Assembly: GCF_000327385.1 (NCBI RefSeq)
Contig: NW_008706957.1
Span: 250,878-314,877, forward strand
DNA from: Lottia gigantea
Lineage: Eukaryota; Mollusca; Gastropoda; Lottiidae
DNA length: 64,000 nucleotides
Reading direction: 5' to 3'
The notes beneath the pieces were generated by a model that was not told the origin of the DNA, ran no database searches, and worked only from the letters and a program-made list of their open reading frames with translations. The position numbers and the translations under genes were made by a program. Each line of letters starts with the position of its first letter. Position 1 is the stretch's first letter. Positions 61,028 to 64,000 of this stretch are shown here, in pieces.

Positions 61028-62475
61028 GTAAGTGTGCCGTGCTCTGTGGTGAAAGTAACACATACTATCTCGGGCCAATCTACACTTGTTGTAAGGCTAA
61101 AATTAGAATCATTCTTTTTTTGCTTGGTCACATCCTGTAATATTAAACCTCTTATGCTTATTATTGAGCAAAATACCATGATGAAGATGATTTTCATATT
61201 TCAAGACTAATGAGACATACACCCTTAGGCAAAATGGAAACAAATGACAAAGCCAGGTGCCTGTGGAAAGAGGAAGTTCTCTCTGTCTAGTGAACTACAA
61301 GCCAGAATGAGTATCTCAACCTAGTTTTCAAGAGATATATCAATGTGTAGGCTAGATCAACTGATTTTTTTTATTAGCACAAGAAATACTTGTGAAAGCG
61401 TTGATGCTTATTATATGAGTTGTTCTATATAAGAAAGCAAAGAAAATTGATACCATTATGAACTTTTTGATACAATTGATGAGTCTGAGAGTTGTTGAAA
61501 TTATAGGAGATGGTGTGATATAAATCACATAATATTAGATGTCAACACAAAAATTAATACTTTAAACAGTAGGGTACTGATTGAAATCTTTAACTTAGTA
61601 CACGTTCAAAATAGAGAAATAGACGAATAATTAGTTTGGAACAGACTCATAAAGATTATAAGGCTTCTTCATTCTTGTTTTCTTCAGGATATTTCATGTA
61701 GGCCTAGACATTGTAATGATTAAATTACTGTTTAGATTGACATATTGTATAGCCAATGTACCATATTAATCTTGAATTATATTCTGGTACTGTTATATTT
61801 TTATCAATTATTATGTATATATTATAGAAGATTTTTGCATTGACCCATTTTCTACATTAGTATGTCTGTACTGAAGTTAAATCTTCTTCTTCTTCTTCTT
61901 GGTGGATGGTGTCCGCTTCGGAAAAATTCCACATCGCAGACGTTGAGTAAGGAACAGGTTGCTACCATGGTTTCTTTTGATTCTTCTTCTGTAGTCTTGA
62001 TGCTGCGTTCTTCTTCTGTGATTCTTCTTGGCGATCTATCGCAGACTAAGTCCCAAATGATCGCCACAAGTTAAATGTTGCCCCATAGTCATCTATATAT
62101 TTGCTTACGTAAGCTTAGGCTTATTGCTTATAGGCTTTTTAAAGCTGATTGATTTCAATATTTTCAAACCAGGTTCACTGTTTGTGATATAAGATTACAG
62201 TAAATATATATACTGGTAATGTAACTTTACAACCAAATAGATGAGTACACATACAGTACGGTACCAATACAAACAGGAATTGAAAATTCTCTCTGGGCTT
62301 TTACCCTCTATTTTGATATAGAAAAAGTGGATGGGTTGAATTATAAATGTTTTTTTTTTTATCAGAAATGCAATTGATATATATCAGATTTTAAGTTACA
62401 TATTTGCTAGCTTTTCAAAGATACTTACTGTGACTAATGAATCGTTTATACTGAAAATTCTAGAGGGTTAGCTTC
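61028..62475. other. Intergenic with a TTC-rich block
   Basis: Between 61880 and 62035 'cttcttcttcttcttcttgg' and 'gattcttcttctgtagtctt' produce small open frames on both strands that I regard as low-complexity artefacts. Confidence 0.5.
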
Positions 62476-62777
62476 TTAAAGGGATTGGAAGAGGTTTTCT
62501 CAATTTTTTATTTTTATTTTTATTTGCACCAATAAAATGTCTGTGGTTCCTGCAAATCTGTTATTTAAACTAAGTATTTGATGAAGTCACTAATGGCGAA
62601 GGGCCTTAAGTATGTGATAAAGCATAATTTGCGCTTAACGACATCATCAAACACTTAGTTTTAGTGGAATTGCAGGAACTCACAGATCGAAATGATGAAA
62701 ATTGGAATGATTTAAATTGATGCTATCAGTGTCCCGATACATAAACAAAATTAAGAACCTCTGTACAATCCCTTCAA
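62476..62777. mobile_element. MITE-like element, family C
   Basis: 'ttaaagggattggaagaggt' at the left faces 'acctctgtacaatccctt' at the right. The arms 'gtatttgatgaagtcactaa' and 'acatcatcaaacacttagtt' are inverted. Confidence 0.8.
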
Positions 62778-64000
62778 GTTGTCTTTTGACAAATGTACAC
62801 TTCATCCATTTCTGACATAAATGATATAGGAAGAAAGTCAATAATATATGTGTATTGGCTTACTTTATTGAAATTCATTGATAGAGAATCGTTTAAGTTG
62901 AATGATATAGATCAAAATTGAAGACAAAATGAAAGCATGACTACCGATAGTTCAACAGTGTTTAGAATTTAACAGTCAAAATATGTTGTTATTGTTTGGA
63001 TTTTTATATGAAAAAATTAACATGCAAGAATGAACTGAGAGGTAATGTTGGCCAATATGTTGTCAGAGCATTTCATATGAATAGAACTATAACTCAAACT
63101 ATGAAAGCTGTTTTGCATTAATTATCTGATGCATGAAATACACACTAATATAGGATCATGTTTAAAGGGAATTTCGTCAATCAATTTTTGTATCTAGGAG
63201 CATGAAATACCTAAAACAGCATGCCAATTTTGAATTAAAAATACATATACAAGTGTTAAAGTCACAAACAGTTTAACAAAAATCTGCTATTTACATAAAA
63301 ATTTTGAATTCCGAAGGTTCTAGTTGTTTTATTCTAGCAGACATTTGATCATGAGAAATGGATTTTTGATTGGACCACCAATTTTTAATGAACCAGTTGG
63401 CAATGATTTCACAAGTTAACGTACTTTTGGAAGTGAAGATTTGCAGGTCTGCCATTCGAAATACTATGTCCAGTGAAAAAACATGTCATTACAAATCATT
63501 ATGCATAATAAGACCAGTTCTACATATTGAATTTATTCAAAATCGTCCTTTCTAAAGCTTATAAGTTACTGTGACATAATTATATGAGTTTTATGTGAAT
63601 TGAAGTTATAGCATAGTAAATATCTTCAGATTTATGTTTTATATGTTGTTTCTAAATCGAAAATGTTGTCCAAAGCTTTTTGTATGTCTAGTTATGTTTT
63701 TGATACTTTAATTGTGCCGGCACACAAACAGTTTTTCGCTGATTTTTGTCACTGGTGAGAAAATCTCGCCTGTGCACGCACTTCCACAACAAGTACTGCT
63801 TTGTTGACAGGATTTATTATATCAACCAGTTTGGTATTTGTTGGCGATTGTTTTATCTTCTGCAAGACAGCGTCATTGTCCAATCAGATTCATGTTCCTT
63901 TCAATTACATGATTTGAACGTGATTATCTACTAAGTGGAAAAAGACAGACTGATGAATTTTGCCGGCAGCTGGTCATTGAAATTCTTGACAAGAATTTTC
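62778..64000. other. Right flank, no gene recognised
   Basis: Near 63714 'tgccggcacacaaacag' and near 63961 'tgccggcagctgg' may be edges of another inverted-repeat element running toward or past the window end. Open frames of about 60 residues here show no motif. Confidence 0.4.

Noticed and set aside
61852-62074. Paired ~70-aa frames on both strands in the TTC-rich block
   Set aside because: Low-complexity trinucleotide repeats give open frames on both strands.

Overview
The window looks like nuclear DNA of a lophotrochozoan animal, most likely a mollusc. It is AT-rich and intron-dense, with GT-AG introns. It carries tRNA-derived SINEs, many short inverted-repeat (MITE-like) elements, and a roughly 160-bp tandem/dispersed repeat whose units contain phrases such as 'ttattgcccttgactta', a pattern I associate with mollusc genomes. 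The taxon is inferred from general features, not from a search. No rRNA, true tRNA or CRISPR was seen. I recognised no LTR-retrovirus-like, Polinton-like or other capsid/envelope-bearing element.

Layout. 0.6-1.45 kb: a 54-bp minisatellite running into a run of N. 1.8-7.4 kb (+): the 3' seven exons of a fukutin (FKTN) gene; the N-terminal membrane-anchor exon was not found. 7.4-11.5 kb: minisatellites with no recognisable gene. 13.1-17.8 kb (+): a complete four-exon gene for a secreted protein with a signal peptide, an F5/8-type C (F-type-lectin-like) domain and a PAN/apple domain. 17.8-23.3 kb: repeats. 23.3-29.5 kb (-): a complete eleven-exon gene for a 791-residue, largely disordered protein with repeated Pro-x-Trp boxes; I do not recognise it securely. 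30-48 kb: mainly gene-poor sequence with SINEs and MITEs, plus one possible first coding exon (31.7 kb) and one possible minus-strand exon (48.2 kb). 48.5-60 kb (+): a complete 17-coding-exon SSRP1 gene (FACT subunit) behind a promoter-like region. 60-64 kb: MITEs and a possible promoter/first exon.

Exon chains were joined by hand from splice sites, with codon phase checked at every junction. The SSRP1 chain closes at 744 residues, the F5/8C-PAN chain at 243, the minus-strand chain at 791, and the fukutin chain at 417 residues from its first visible exon.

The most striking signal is that four minisatellites begin or end exactly at a coding exon/intron boundary and repeat the splice site itself. 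These are the 5' splice site of a fukutin exon (36-bp unit), the exon-1 donor of the F5/8C-PAN gene (about 30-bp units in a 153-bp higher-order repeat), and two different 3' splice sites in SSRP1 (33-bp and 32-bp units). Two of these unit lengths are multiples of three, so use of alternative copies could lengthen the protein in frame. Three further arrays at 9-11.5 kb, outside any recognised gene, also carry splice-site-like cores. The four genes are functionally unrelated (alpha-dystroglycan glycosylation, secreted adhesion/recognition, an unknown cytoplasmic protein, chromatin) and share no visible pathway.
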